From: Pseudorhodoferax soli | Lineage (GTDB): Bacteria; Pseudomonadota; Gammaproteobacteria; Burkholderiales; Burkholderiaceae_C | Assembly (NCBI RefSeq): GCF_003337555.1 | Contig: NZ_QPJK01000014.1 | Location: 101,475 to 165,474, forward strand | Length of the DNA: 64,000 nucleotides | Reading direction: 5' to 3' | Notes under the pieces: generated by a model | The model's database searches: none | Seen by the model: only the letters and a program-made list of their open reading frames with translations | What the model was told of the DNA's origin: nothing | Position numbers and translations under genes: made by a program | Shown: positions 37,165 through 46,465 of the stretch, one piece after another | How positions within the stretch are numbered: position 1 is the stretch's first letter | Layout of the letters: the number at the start of each line of letters is the position of its first letter

Positions 37165-38784
37165 TCAGGCTGCGAGCGCGGGCTGCGGGCCCGCCAGCGT
37201 GGGGCGCTGCGCCGTGGCGCCAGCGCTGGCCGGCAGCTGGAACACGCCGACCGCATCCACCATCCGCCCGACCTGGGCATTGAGGCTGTCGGCCGCCGCG
37301 GCGGACTGCTCCACCAGCGCGGCGTTCTGCTGCGTGACCTGGTCGAGCTGGTTCACGGCACCGCTGACCTGGCCGATGCCGGTGGTCTGCTCGTGGCTGG
37401 CGGCACTGATCTCGGCGATCAGGTCGGCCACGCGCTGGACCTGCTTGACGATGTCGCCCATGGCGGTCCCGGCCGCACCGGCCTGCGTGGTGCCGACCGC
37501 GGCCATCTTCACGCTCTCGCCGATCAGGGTCTTGATCTCCTTGGCGGCCTGGGCCGAGCGGCCGGCCAGGCTGCGCACTTCGCTGGCCACGACGGCGAAG
37601 CCGCGGCCCTGGTCGCCTGCGCGCGCTGCCTCGACGGCCGCGTTGAGCGCCAGGATGTTGGTCTGGAAGGCGATGCCGTCGATCAGGCCGATGATCTCGC
37701 TGACCTTGCGCGAACCGCCCGAGATGGCGTCCATGGTGCCGACCACCTGGCCGACCACGGCGCCGCCCTGCTGGGCCGCCGCCGCAGCAGCGGTGGCCAG
37801 CTGCGCGGCCTGGCGTGCGGTCTCGGCGTTGGACTGGACGGTGGAGCCGATCTGCTCCATAGAGGCCGCCGTCTGCTGCAGGTTGCTCGCCTGCTCCTCG
37901 GTGCGCTGGCTCAGGTCCTGGTTGCCCGCCGCGATCTCGCCGGCCCCGGTGGCGATCGAGTCGCTGCTGTGGCGCACGGTGGAGACGACGCGGATCAGGT
38001 TCTCGTTCATGTCGCGCAGCGCGGCCAGGAGCTGGCCGGTCTCGTCCTTGCCGCGCACCTCGATGCGCGAGGTCAGGTCGCCGGCCGAGACGGTCCGCGC
38101 AATGCGCACGGCTTCGGCGATCGGCACCGTGATGCTGCGTGTGATCCACCAGGCCGCCAGCAGGCCCAGCGCCACGCCGACGGCGCACAGCGCCAGCATC
38201 AGCATGCGGGCACGTTCGTAGGCCGTCTGGGCGGCGTCTGCGGCTTCGTTGTTGGCCTTCTCCTCGAGATCGGACAGCTCGCCCAGGGCGTCGTACCAGG
38301 CCTGCATCGGGCCGTCCACCTGGGTGCCGAGGAAGCGGGCTGCCTCGTCCGTCATGTCGGTGCGGCCCAGTTCGACCACCTTGGCGACGAGGGGCACGGC
38401 GGCGGTCCGGAGCGTAACGACCTTGGCCAGAAGTTCCTTCTCCTGCGGGCTGGTGTCCGGCAGTTCGAACATGGTCGCCAGCTCCTTTTCGGAGGCCTCG
38501 TAGCGCTGGCGGGCCTGCGTGATGCCCTCGATCGCCACGCGCTTGCGCACGCCGTCGTACAGCACGATGTCGCGGCTGCGCTGGGCCACCTGGCTCACGG
38601 CGCCGCGCATGGCGCCGGCCAGGCTGGATTCCTTGTTGTTGACCGAGACGATGTCGTCCAGGCGGGCCTGGACCTGGGCCATGGACACCAGCCCGAGGAC
38701 GGAGACGCACACCAGCAGCAGCACCACCAGGCCGAAGCCGAATGCCAGGCGCGTGCCGAGTTTGAGATTCTTCAGGGCGTTCAT
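37165..38784 (-). CDS. Methyl-accepting chemotaxis protein, Tsr/Tar-like
   Basis: 539 aa from ATG 38784. TM1 near 10-30, a 4-helix-bundle periplasmic sensor of about 160 residues, TM2 near 190-212, HAMP, and a signalling hairpin with [21 protein letters not shown]. It ends PQPALAA, with no EWESF/NWETF tether, unlike the receptor at 18561, so adaptation would need help from another receptor. Upstream 38785-38997 has no gene. Confidence 0.93.
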   Translation of the reverse strand: MNALKNLKLGTRLAFGFGLVVLLLVCVSVLGLVSMAQVQARLDDIVSVNNKESSLAGAMRGAVSQVAQRSRDIVLYDGVRKRVAIEGITQARQRYEASEKELATMFELPDTSPQEKELLAKVVTLRTAAVPLVAKVVELGRTDMTDEAARFLGTQVDGPMQAWYDALGELSDLEEKANNEAADAAQTAYERARMLMLALCAVGVALGLLAAWWITRSITVPIAEAVRIARTVSAGDLTSRIEVRGKDETGQLLAALRDMNENLIRVVSTVRHSSDSIATGAGEIAAGNQDLSQRTEEQASNLQQTAASMEQIGSTVQSNAETARQAAQLATAAAAAAQQGGAVVGQVVGTMDAISGGSRKVSEIIGLIDGIAFQTNILALNAAVEAARAGDQGRGFAVVASEVRSLAGRSAQAAKEIKTLIGESVKMAAVGTTQAGAAGTAMGDIVKQVQRVADLIAEISAASHEQTTGIGQVSGAVNQLDQVTQQNAALVEQSAAAADSLNAQVGRMVDAVGVFQLPASAGATAQRPTLAGPQPALAA

Positions 38785-38997
38785 GCAGTCTCCGTCATGG
38801 TCGAGATGGTCTTTCCTACGTTGCAGGGGGAGGCACGCGGTCCCGCGTGACAGCGGTGCGTGGGATGTGCGCGGCCGAATGTAGGTGCATGCGGGCCGCT
38901 CGCCCTGCGCCGTGCAGCCCATTCGGCGGCCGCTTGTAACCGGCCGTCACGCGGGGTCCTACATGCGGCCGGAGTGCGCCGCGCCGGGCCCCTGCCT

Positions 38998-40389
38998 TCA
39001 GGCGCGCGGCAGTGTCACGCTGGCATGCAGGCCACGGCCGTCCTCGCCGCTGTCCAGCCGCAGCTCGGAGCCCAGCAGCTGTGCATAGCGCGCCACGATG
39101 GACAGGCCCAATCCCGCGCCCTGGCCCAGCTTCTCGCCGTCCCGGCCCTGGGCCCAGCGCTGCATCAGGGCCTGGCGTGCCGAGGCCGGTATCCCGGGGC
39201 CGTCGTCCACGACGGCCAGCACGCAGGCGTCGCGCGCCGGCGTGTCCTGCAGCGCGATGGTCAGCGTGCGGCCGCCGTAGCGCAATGCGTTGTCGACCAG
39301 GTTGTCCAGGATGCCTTCGACCAGCGCCGCATCGGCCCAGACGGTGAAGGCCGCGTCGTCGGCATCGTCCAGGCCGCGTGCGCCCAGGTCGACGCCGCGC
39401 GCGTCGGCCTTGTCCAGGTGGCGCACGATGGTCTGGCCGACCAGCGGGCCCAGGGCCAGGCGTTCGCGCTTGAGCGCGAGTTCGCCTTCGTCGGCCATGG
39501 CCAGGTCCAGCAGCTGGTTCACGAGCCGGCCGGCGCGCCCGGCGCTGGTGGCGATCTGCTGCAGCTGTTGGCGCGAAACCGCCGTGCCGGGATGGGCCAG
39601 GCCGTAGTCGGCCAGCGCGCGGATGCCGGCCAGCGGCGTGCGCAGCTCGTGCGCCACGTTGCCGGCGAACTCGCGCTGTGCGCGCACGTTGCGGCCCAGG
39701 CGTTCGAACAAGGCGTTGACGGCCTGGCCGACCTCGTCGATCTCCTGCGTGGACGGCGCCAGCGGCACGGGCGAGAGGTCGTTGGCGTCGCGGTGTGCGA
39801 GGGCGGCCTGCAGCTGGCTCAGCGGCGCCAGGTCGCGCTGGATGCCGCGCCACAGCCAGACCGCCAGCAAGCCCAGCAACAGCAGCAGCGGCAGCGCGCC
39901 GAACACCAGCAGGCGCTGCACCAGTGCGCCGCGGATGCGCGTGGTGTGGGCCATGACCACGTGGTAGTCGGCCCCGTCCACGCTGTGGCGCAGCACCACG
40001 GCGCGCACCGGCTGGTCCCGATAGAGGATGTTGCCGTAGACATGGCCTTCGGCCGTGCCGGGCAGCGGCATGGGGGGCAGGGGCTCGCCGGCCAGGCGCG
40101 TGCCATCGGGCCGCAGCACGCTGAAGTACACGGCCTCGGCCTGGTCGAACAGCGCGGCCGTGAGCTCGCTGCTGGTGAGCTGCAGCACCACCTGGCCGTC
40201 CGGCGCGGGGCCGACCTGCGAGGCGATGGAGTAGGCGTCGTCGAGCAGGGCGCGGTCGAAGGCCTGCTCGGTGAAGTAGCTGGCCACGCCCAGCGTGGCG
40301 ATGGTGCCGATCAGCCAGATCAGCACCAGCGGCAGCATCACGTGCTGCAGCATGCGGATGCGCAGCGAGGGCGCAACCGCGGCCGGCAT
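38998..40389 (-). CDS. tctE: Sensor histidine kinase TctE
   Basis: 463 aa. TM1 (about 17-38), periplasmic 2CSK_N domain (about 40-155), TM2 (about 158-180), HAMP, HisKA with His247 in NVAHELRTP, and HATPase with DNLVDNALRYGG and VVDDGPGIP. The domain order is that of TctE. It lies two bases after the tctD stop. It senses tricarboxylates or related acids and controls the adjacent tctBA genes. Confidence 0.88.
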   Translation of the reverse strand: MPAAVAPSLRIRMLQHVMLPLVLIWLIGTIATLGVASYFTEQAFDRALLDDAYSIASQVGPAPDGQVVLQLTSSELTAALFDQAEAVYFSVLRPDGTRLAGEPLPPMPLPGTAEGHVYGNILYRDQPVRAVVLRHSVDGADYHVVMAHTTRIRGALVQRLLVFGALPLLLLLGLLAVWLWRGIQRDLAPLSQLQAALAHRDANDLSPVPLAPSTQEIDEVGQAVNALFERLGRNVRAQREFAGNVAHELRTPLAGIRALADYGLAHPGTAVSRQQLQQIATSAGRAGRLVNQLLDLAMADEGELALKRERLALGPLVGQTIVRHLDKADARGVDLGARGLDDADDAAFTVWADAALVEGILDNLVDNALRYGGRTLTIALQDTPARDACVLAVVDDGPGIPASARQALMQRWAQGRDGEKLGQGAGLGLSIVARYAQLLGSELRLDSGEDGRGLHASVTLPRA

Positions 40390-40391
40390 GC

Positions 40392-41081
40392 TCAAGCCTC
40401 GGGCTCCAGCAGGTAGCCGATGCCGCGCAGTGTGCGGATGGCCGCGCCGCTGCCCACGAGCTTCTTGCGCAGGCGGGAGATGAAGGCCTCCAGCGCGTTG
40501 TCGCCCAGCGCGTCGTCGAAGCCCGAGAGCTTGTCCGACAGCGTGCGCTTGTTCACCGCATGGCCGGGTGGGCTCATGAGTTCCCAGAGCACCTCGAACT
40601 CGCGCGCGGGCAGGTCCAGCGGCTCGCCGGCCACGCTGAAGCGGCGCGCGCGCCGGTCCAGCTGCAGCCGGCCGAGCGCGGCCAGGTCGTCGGTGCCGAT
40701 GGCGCGGCGCACCAGCGCGCGCAGCCGGGCCTCGACCTCGGCCAGGTCGAAGGGCTTGCCCAGGTAGTCGTCGGCACCGGCGTCCAGGCCGGCGATGCGC
40801 TCCTCGGTGCGGTTGCGCGCCGTGAGCACCAGCACGGGTGTGCGGTCGCCACGCGCACGCGCCTCGCGCAGCACCGCCAGGCCCGAGCCCATGGTGCTGC
40901 CGGGGCGTGGGTGCTGCGGCAGGTTCAGGTCGAGCAGCACGGCGTCGAAGGGCTGCACGCGCCACAGGTGGGCGGCGTCTTCCACGCTCTCGGCCGGGTC
41001 GACGCGGTGGCCCGCGTGCTCCAGGCTGCGCGTCATGACCTCGCGCAGCACGGCATCGTCTTCAACCAGCAGGATTCGCAT
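40392..41081 (-). CDS. tctD: Response regulator TctD, OmpR family
   Basis: 229 aa. Receiver with LVEDD, phospho-acceptor Asp51 in VLLDLNLP and Lys in LGKPF, then a winged helix (EFEVLWELM...ISRLRKKL...RGIGYLL). The loop after Asp51 (LNLPQHPRPGSTMGSGL) is about eight residues longer than usual for the family. First gene of the tctD-tctE pair; starts 27 bases downstream of the tctA stop, probably in one operon with tctBA. Confidence 0.88.
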   Translation of the reverse strand: MRILLVEDDAVLREVMTRSLEHAGHRVDPAESVEDAAHLWRVQPFDAVLLDLNLPQHPRPGSTMGSGLAVLREARARGDRTPVLVLTARNRTEERIAGLDAGADDYLGKPFDLAEVEARLRALVRRAIGTDDLAALGRLQLDRRARRFSVAGEPLDLPAREFEVLWELMSPPGHAVNKRTLSDKLSGFDDALGDNALEAFISRLRKKLVGSGAAIRTLRGIGYLLEPEA

Positions 41082-41108
41082 GGAAGGCGAGGCTAGCAGA
41101 TGCCGCGT

Positions 41109-42635
41109 TCATGCCGATGCCTGCTGCGCCAGTGCCAGTTGGCGCCGGGAGCGCAGCGTGGCGCGCACGGTGGACCAGACTGCCCACAGCAGCAGCAACA
41201 ACGTGACGGCCAGCAGGCCAGCGCTGATCGGCCGCTCGATGAAGACCATGGGGTCGCCGCGCGAGAGCAGCAGCGAGCGGCGCAGGTTCTCCTCCAGCAT
41301 CGGCCCCAGGATGTAGCCCAGCAGCAGCGGCGCCGGCTCGAAGCGCAGCACCATGAGTGCGTAGCCCATGATGCCCAGCGCGGCGACCGAGAAGATGTCG
41401 AAGGTGTTGTTGTTGACGCTGTACACGCCCAGCGCCACGAACACCAGGATGGCCGGGTACATCCAGGCGAAGGGGATGCGCAGCAGTGCGACCCACAGGC
41501 CGATGGTGGGCAGGTTCAGCACCACCAGCATGATGTTGCCGATCGCGAAGCTGACCACCAGGCCCCAGAACAGCTGCGGCTGCTCGGTGATGAGCATGGG
41601 GCCGGGCTGGATGCCGTGGATGATCAGCGCGCCCAGCATCACGGCCATCACCGCGTCGCCCGGGATGCCCAGCGACAGCGAAGGCACGAAGGCCGTCTGC
41701 GCGGCGGCGTTGTTGGCCGACTCGGGCGCGGTGATGCCTTCGATGGCACCCTGGCCGAAGCGGCTCGGGTCCTTGGCCACCTTCTTCTCGATGGCATAGG
41801 CCATGAAGGCTGCGATGGACGGGCCGACGCCCGGCAGGGCGCCCAGGGCCGAGCCCAGCGCGGAGCCGCGCACCATCGGCTTGAGCGTCGCGCGGAATTC
41901 CTCCCGGCTCGGCACCATGGACTTGAGCGCCACCTTCTCGGGCTTGCGGTTCATGTCGGCCGAGTTGATGCAGCGCACCACCTCGGCCACGCCGAACAGG
42001 CCCATGGCGAGTGCGATCAGGTTGATGCCGTCCATGAGTTCCGGCACGTCGAACGAGAAGCGCGCCACGCCCGAGTTGACGTCGGTGCCCACCATGCCCA
42101 GCAGCAGCCCGAAGACCACCATGGACAAGCCCTTGGCGGCCGAGCCCGCAGTCATCGACGAGGCGGCAACCAGGCCCAGCACCATCATCGAGAAGAACTC
42201 GGCCGGGCCGAACTTGAGACCGACCTCGGCGATGGCCGGCGAGAACAGCACCAGCAGCACCAGGCCCGACATCGCGCCGGCGAGGGATGCAATGGTGGTC
42301 ACGAACAGCGCCAGGCCGGCCTTGCCCTTCTTGGCCATCGGGTAGCCGTCCAGGCAGGTCACGGCCGACGACGGCGTGCCGGGCAGGTTCAGCAGGATGG
42401 AGGCGGTGGAGCCGCCGTACTGCGCGCCGTAGTACACGCCGGCCAGCATGATGATGGCCGACGTCGGCGGCATGTGGTAGGTGAGCGGCAGCAGCAGCGA
42501 GATGGCGGCCAGTGCACCGATGCCGGGCAGCACGCCGACCACGGTGCCCAGCAGCACGCCGCCGAAGCAGTAGAGCAGGGTGATGGGCTCGGCGGCGACT
42601 TGCAGGCCGAGCCAGAGGTTGGAGAGAAGTTCCAT
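41109..42635 (-). CDS. tctA: Tripartite tricarboxylate transporter large permease TctA
   Basis: 508 aa, about 11-12 helices. The family signature GVVLGTVVGVLPGIGALAAISLLLPLTY-like stretch is present in residues 25-55 (VVGVLPGIGA), with YYGAQYGGSTASILLNLPG and a second VLPGVGPSIAAFMAYAIEK repeat at mid-protein, both conserved in TctA. It imports citrate-like acids with a Bug/TctC receptor and TctB. Confidence 0.92.
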   Translation of the reverse strand: MELLSNLWLGLQVAAEPITLLYCFGGVLLGTVVGVLPGIGALAAISLLLPLTYHMPPTSAIIMLAGVYYGAQYGGSTASILLNLPGTPSSAVTCLDGYPMAKKGKAGLALFVTTIASLAGAMSGLVLLVLFSPAIAEVGLKFGPAEFFSMMVLGLVAASSMTAGSAAKGLSMVVFGLLLGMVGTDVNSGVARFSFDVPELMDGINLIALAMGLFGVAEVVRCINSADMNRKPEKVALKSMVPSREEFRATLKPMVRGSALGSALGALPGVGPSIAAFMAYAIEKKVAKDPSRFGQGAIEGITAPESANNAAAQTAFVPSLSLGIPGDAVMAVMLGALIIHGIQPGPMLITEQPQLFWGLVVSFAIGNIMLVVLNLPTIGLWVALLRIPFAWMYPAILVFVALGVYSVNNNTFDIFSVAALGIMGYALMVLRFEPAPLLLGYILGPMLEENLRRSLLLSRGDPMVFIERPISAGLLAVTLLLLLWAVWSTVRATLRSRRQLALAQQASA

Positions 42636-42659
42636 GTCAGTTGTCCATTGCGCCGAGCG

Positions 42660-42800
42660 TCATGCGCAGTGCACGAGGGCGTCTTGCGGGCAGAGGTTCA
42701 GAAGGCCGCGGAGCAGGCCGTGCGAGTGCACCCGCGGGACCGGCTTTGCCGGACCGCTGGGTGCGCCCCTGGAGGGGGAAGGGATGGCTACACGAAGTGA
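42660..42800 (-). repeat. Intergenic repeat between tctB and tctA
   Basis: The 185-bp gap within the tctBA operon has no gene. On the minus strand it reads CCCTTCCCCCTCCAGGGG, GCGGTCCGGCAAAGCCGGTC, then GGCCTGCTCCGCGGCC, each partly self-complementary. The style matches the other repeat units in this window, though sequence identity is loose. Confidence 0.5.
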
Positions 42801-42820
42801 GCCAACCAAGCGGAATGGTC

Positions 42821-43267
42821 TTATGAACTCCAGGGCCACAGCGGCAGGATCATCTGCAGGCCGATGGGGAAGATCAGCGTCGTCAGCACCGCGACCACGG
42901 CGCACACCGTGAGCCGGGTGCGCAGCGCCATCGCCGAGGGCACCAGCGACAGCAACGCCGCGAAGAACGCGGCCAGCACCACGCCCAGCGGGTGCAGCGC
43001 GAAGGCAAAGGCCAGCAGCGCGGCGATGCTCCACAGCAGGTTGTTCCACTGCACGGCGATGCCGGTGCCGCGCCGCCACCAGGCGGGCAGGGCGACCAGC
43101 AGGCCCAGCACGGCCAGGGTCCAGCCCAGCACGACGGGAAAGTAGCCGGGCCCCATGCGAGCGGCTTCGCCGAAGGTATAGCGCTGGCCATACAGCGCGA
43201 AGAAGATGCCGGCGGCGGTCATCAGCAGCCCGCCGGCCAGGTCGTGGATGTCTCGGGTGGTTTTCAT
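42821..43267 (-). CDS. tctB: Tripartite tricarboxylate transporter small permease TctB
   Basis: 148 aa with four hydrophobic helices, the standard TctB size and layout: DLAGGLLMTAAGIFFALYG and ARMGPGYFPVVLGWTLAVLG at the start are family-typical (GPGyFP). First gene of the minus-strand tctB-tctA-tctD-tctE set. The receptor gene tctC is missing from the cluster. Confidence 0.9.
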   Translation of the reverse strand: MKTTRDIHDLAGGLLMTAAGIFFALYGQRYTFGEAARMGPGYFPVVLGWTLAVLGLLVALPAWWRRGTGIAVQWNNLLWSIAALLAFAFALHPLGVVLAAFFAALLSLVPSAMALRTRLTVCAVVAVLTTLIFPIGLQMILPLWPWSS

Positions 43268-43371
43268 GGAGGCAAAGGGGCACGCGGCCCCGAAGTGGAT
43301 CGGGCCGGCACGCGCTCGCGCACCGGCGCAGCCACGCAGAGGGCGCGGCTGTGCGGCGAGCGTAAGAAGTG

Positions 43372-44424
43372 CTAACTGACCGCTGGCTGATCCGCCTGGC
43401 CGGTCCGGGTATTCCAGCCGCTCAGGTGGCGGTCAGCGATGTCGGCCAAGGCCTGGGCCCAGCGCGGGCTGTCGTTCAGGCAGGGGATGTAGCCGAAGGC
43501 CTCGCCGCCGGATTCGAGGAAGGCCTCACGGGCTTCCATGTTGATCTCTTCCAGCGTCTCCAGGCAGTCGACCGGGAAGCCGGGGCACATCACGTCGATG
43601 CGCTTGGTGCCCTGCTGCGCCAGCGCGCGCAGCGTGGGCTCGGTGTAGGGCTCCAGCCACTTGGCGCGGCCGAAGCGCGATTGGAAGGTCAGGCGGTACT
43701 GCTGGTCCGACAGACCCAGCTTCTGCGCGAGCAGCCGGGCCGTGGCCTGGCACTGCGCCTGGTACGGGTCGCCCAGCGCGATGTTGCGCGCGGGAATGCC
43801 GTGGAAGCTCATCAGCAGCAGCTCGCCGCGGCCATGCTGCGCCCAATGGCGCTGCACGCTGTCGGCCAGCGCGGCGATGTAGCCCGCGTCGTCGTGGTAG
43901 TCGTTGACGAAGCGCAGTTCGGGCACGCGGCGCTGGCGCCGGCTCCAGGCGCCGACGGCATCGAGCACGCTGGCCGTGGTGGTGGCCGAGTACTGCGGGT
44001 AGGCCTGCAGCACGAGGATGCGGTTGACGCCGCTGGCCGCCAGCGTGTCCAGCTGCGCGGCGATGGCGGGCTGGCCATAGCGCATGGCGTAGTGCGCGTC
44101 CACGCCGTGGCCGCGTTCGGCCAGGCTGGCGCGCAGGCCCAGCGCCTGCGCCTCGGTCCAGACCTTCAACGCCGAGCCCTGTGCCATCCACACGCTGGCG
44201 TACTTGGCCGCCGACTTGGCGGGCCGCACCCGCAGGATGATGCCGTGCAGGATGGGCCACCAGGCCAGCTTGGGGATCTCCACCACGCGCGGGTCGGACA
44301 GGAACTCGGCCAGGTAGCGCCGCACGGCAGGGGCGGTGGGGGCGTCGGGCGTGCCGAGATTGCAGTAGAGGACGGCGGTGCGACCGGGGTCGTCGGTGGC
44401 GGCGGGCGCGGGGCGAAAGGGCAT
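43372..44424 (-). CDS. hemH: Ferrochelatase HemH
   Basis: 350 aa. YCNLGTPDAP at the start, MSFHGIP with the metal-binding His, and the CLETLEEI Glu; FGRAKWLEPYTE is the conserved pre-catalytic stretch. It inserts ferrous iron in protoporphyrin, the last haem step. Starts divergently from the phosphatase gene with only 20 bases between the two start codons, so promoters must overlap coding DNA. Confidence 0.95.
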   Translation of the reverse strand: MPFRPAPAATDDPGRTAVLYCNLGTPDAPTAPAVRRYLAEFLSDPRVVEIPKLAWWPILHGIILRVRPAKSAAKYASVWMAQGSALKVWTEAQALGLRASLAERGHGVDAHYAMRYGQPAIAAQLDTLAASGVNRILVLQAYPQYSATTTASVLDAVGAWSRRQRRVPELRFVNDYHDDAGYIAALADSVQRHWAQHGRGELLLMSFHGIPARNIALGDPYQAQCQATARLLAQKLGLSDQQYRLTFQSRFGRAKWLEPYTEPTLRALAQQGTKRIDVMCPGFPVDCLETLEEINMEAREAFLESGGEAFGYIPCLNDSPRWAQALADIADRHLSGWNTRTGQADQPAVS

Positions 44425-44444
44425 TGCGCTATTCTCGGCGACCC

Positions 44445-45137
44445 ATGCTGCAGACCCACAAAGTCCGGGCCATCACGCTCGATCTGGACGACACCCTCTG
44501 GCCGATCTGGCCCACCATCGCCAAGGCCGAGAAGGCACTCGGCGCCTGGTTCACCGACAACGCACCGGCCACGGGCCGGTTCTGGGGCGATGCCGAGCGG
44601 CGCCGCCTGCTGCGCGAGCAGGTCGTGCAGGAGCACGAGCACCTGGCCCACGACATGGCCTTCCTGCGGCGCGAGTCGATCCGGCGCGCGCTGGCGCAGG
44701 CCGGCGACGACGAGGCGCTGGCCGCCACGGCCTTCGATGTGTTCATCGCCATGCGCCATGAGGTCGAGCTCTACGAGGATGCGCTGGAGGCGCTCCAGTT
44801 CCTGGCCGCCCGCTTTCCGCTCGTGGCGGTCTCCAACGGCAATGCCGACCTGGGCCGCATCGGCCTCATGCCGCATTTCCGCGCGGCCTTCAGCGCCGCG
44901 AGCTTCGGCGTGGGCAAGCCGGACGCGCGCATCTTCCTGGCCGCTGCAGAGGCCGCCGGCGTGCCAGCCGAGGCGGTGCTGCATGTCGGCGACGATGCGC
45001 TGCTCGACGTGCTGGGCGCGCATGCCGTGGGCATGCAGACGGCCTGGATCAACCGCGGCGAGCACCCGTGGACACAGTCGGTACAGCCCCACGCGAGCCT
45101 GACGGACCTGCGCGAACTCTGCGCCCTGTTCAGCTGA
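44445..45137 (+). CDS. HAD-family hydrolase, YigB-like
   Basis: 230 aa from ATG 44445. Motif I TLDLDDTLWP with the nucleophile and general-acid Asp, motif II VSNGN, motif III Lys in GVGKPD and motif IV HVGDD. E. coli YigB dephosphorylates FMN and a riboflavin precursor and has the same LDDTL/VSNGNA pattern. Function is inferred. The last 8 bases overlap the end of hpnE on the other strand. Confidence 0.85.
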   Translation: MLQTHKVRAITLDLDDTLWPIWPTIAKAEKALGAWFTDNAPATGRFWGDAERRRLLREQVVQEHEHLAHDMAFLRRESIRRALAQAGDDEALAATAFDVFIAMRHEVELYEDALEALQFLAARFPLVAVSNGNADLGRIGLMPHFRAAFSAASFGVGKPDARIFLAAAEAAGVPAEAVLHVGDDALLDVLGAHAVGMQTAWINRGEHPWTQSVQPHASLTDLRELCALFS

Positions 45138-46377
45138 GACCGGCCAGGGCGTCGCGCGCGCTGCGCACCGCGCCCTCGATGGTGCCGGGGTAAGGGCCGG
45201 CCACGTACTCGCCGCAGGCCGAAAGGCCTGGCGCGATCTGCAGGCCGGGCCGCTCCAGCGCCGGTGTGCAGGCGAAGGTGGCCCGCTTCTCCACGATGGT
45301 GACGACCGGCTGCAGGTCGGCCAGGCCCAGCTCTGCGCGGCCCTGGGCGATGACCTGCTGTTGCAGCTCCTCGCGCGTGCCGCGGCTCACGCTCACGACG
45401 AAGGCGAGCAGGCCGTCCTCGCCCAGGTGGCGGCGGTCGAACACGAATTGCGCGGGTGTGCCCTTCAGCGCGGCCATGGGCCGCGGCAGGCGCGTGGCGC
45501 TCGTGGCATAGACGGTGGTGATGGGCTCGAACTGCAGCGCGTCGGCCCGGGCCAGCCAGGTGTCTGCCGCGCAGCCGGCGGTGCGCACCAGCCGCGCGGC
45601 TTCCCAGGACGGGCAGGCCAGCAGCACGCGGTCGAATGGCTGGCCATCGACGCGCCACTGCGCGCCGTCGCGGGCCAGCGCGTTCACGCGCATGCCCATC
45701 TGCACGGACTGGCCCTGCGCCTGCAGCCAGGCGATGGCGGGCTCGGGGAACAGCGCGCCCAGGGGCCGCCGCGGGATCAGCATGTTGGAGCCGCCGCGTC
45801 CGCCCAGCAGAGAGTCGCGCAGCACGCGCAGGAACACGCTCGCACTGGCCTCGCTGGCCGCAGTGTTCAGTGCCGACAGGCACAGCGGCTCGACGAAGGC
45901 CTGCAGCACGCGTGCGGGCAGGCCGGCGCAGAGCTGGGCCACCGTGGTCTGTGGCGCACAGCGAAAGCCGGCCAGCTGCCAGCGCGTGGTGGCCGCCAGC
46001 AGCGCCGCCTTGTCGCGCCAGCCCCAGCCGCGCGCGCCCAGGATGCCGGCCAGCGCGTCCCAGGGCGGGGCCCGGTCGGGCAGGGCGATGCCCTCGCCGT
46101 CGGGCAGGCGCAGGTCCAGCGGCAGGCGCAGCAGGGCCTGCGCAGGGTCCACGCCCACGGCGCGCATGAGGGCCAGCGTCTCGGTGTAGGCGCCGATCAG
46201 GATGTGCTGGCCGTTGTCCAGCGTGAGGCTGCGGCCTGCATGCGCGTGGACGACGCTGCGCGCGCGGCCGCCGGCATGGCGCGCGGCTTCCAGCACGGTG
46301 ACCTGGTGGCCGGCCTCGGTGGCACCCACGGCGGCGGCCAGCCCCGCCCAGCCGGCCCCGACGATGGCGAGGTTCAC
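45130..46377 (-). CDS. hpnE: Hydroxysqualene dehydroxylase HpnE
   Basis: 415 aa from GTG 46377 (VNLAIVGAGWAGL); the reading frame continues upstream into an intergenic repeat but the Rossmann fold begins here. FAD motif VGAGWAGLAAA, LDNGQHILIGAY, and C-terminal GEYVAGPYPGTIEGAVRS. In the HpnCDE route, HpnD makes presqualene diphosphate, HpnC converts it to hydroxysqualene and HpnE reduces that to squalene, the hopanoid precursor. Last gene of the set. Confidence 0.92.
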   Translation of the reverse strand: MNLAIVGAGWAGLAAAVGATEAGHQVTVLEAARHAGGRARSVVHAHAGRSLTLDNGQHILIGAYTETLALMRAVGVDPAQALLRLPLDLRLPDGEGIALPDRAPPWDALAGILGARGWGWRDKAALLAATTRWQLAGFRCAPQTTVAQLCAGLPARVLQAFVEPLCLSALNTAASEASASVFLRVLRDSLLGGRGGSNMLIPRRPLGALFPEPAIAWLQAQGQSVQMGMRVNALARDGAQWRVDGQPFDRVLLACPSWEAARLVRTAGCAADTWLARADALQFEPITTVYATSATRLPRPMAALKGTPAQFVFDRRHLGEDGLLAFVVSVSRGTREELQQQVIAQGRAELGLADLQPVVTIVEKRATFACTPALERPGLQIAPGLSACGEYVAGPYPGTIEGAVRSARDALAGLS

Positions 46378-46465
46378 GGCCGAGGGCCGGGCAGCCCCAA
46401 GCCGGCCGTGCCTCCCCCTTGTGGGGTGGCGTTGCACGACCGCAGGGCGTTAGAAGCCAGGGGGC
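46378..46465 (-). repeat. Intergenic repeat between hpnD and hpnE
   Basis: On the minus strand: CAACGCCACCCCACAAGGGG, then GGAGGCACGGCCGGCTTGGG and GCTGCCCGGCCC. It has an in-frame ATG and GTG that can be mistaken for hpnE starts. C-run/G-run palindromic style shared with the units at 17335 and 23410. Confidence 0.5.

Noticed and set aside
38880..38970. TGTAGG ... CCTACA inverted pair upstream of the second chemoreceptor
   Set aside because: The arms are about 60 bp apart with GC-rich unconserved DNA between; too weak to claim as a site.
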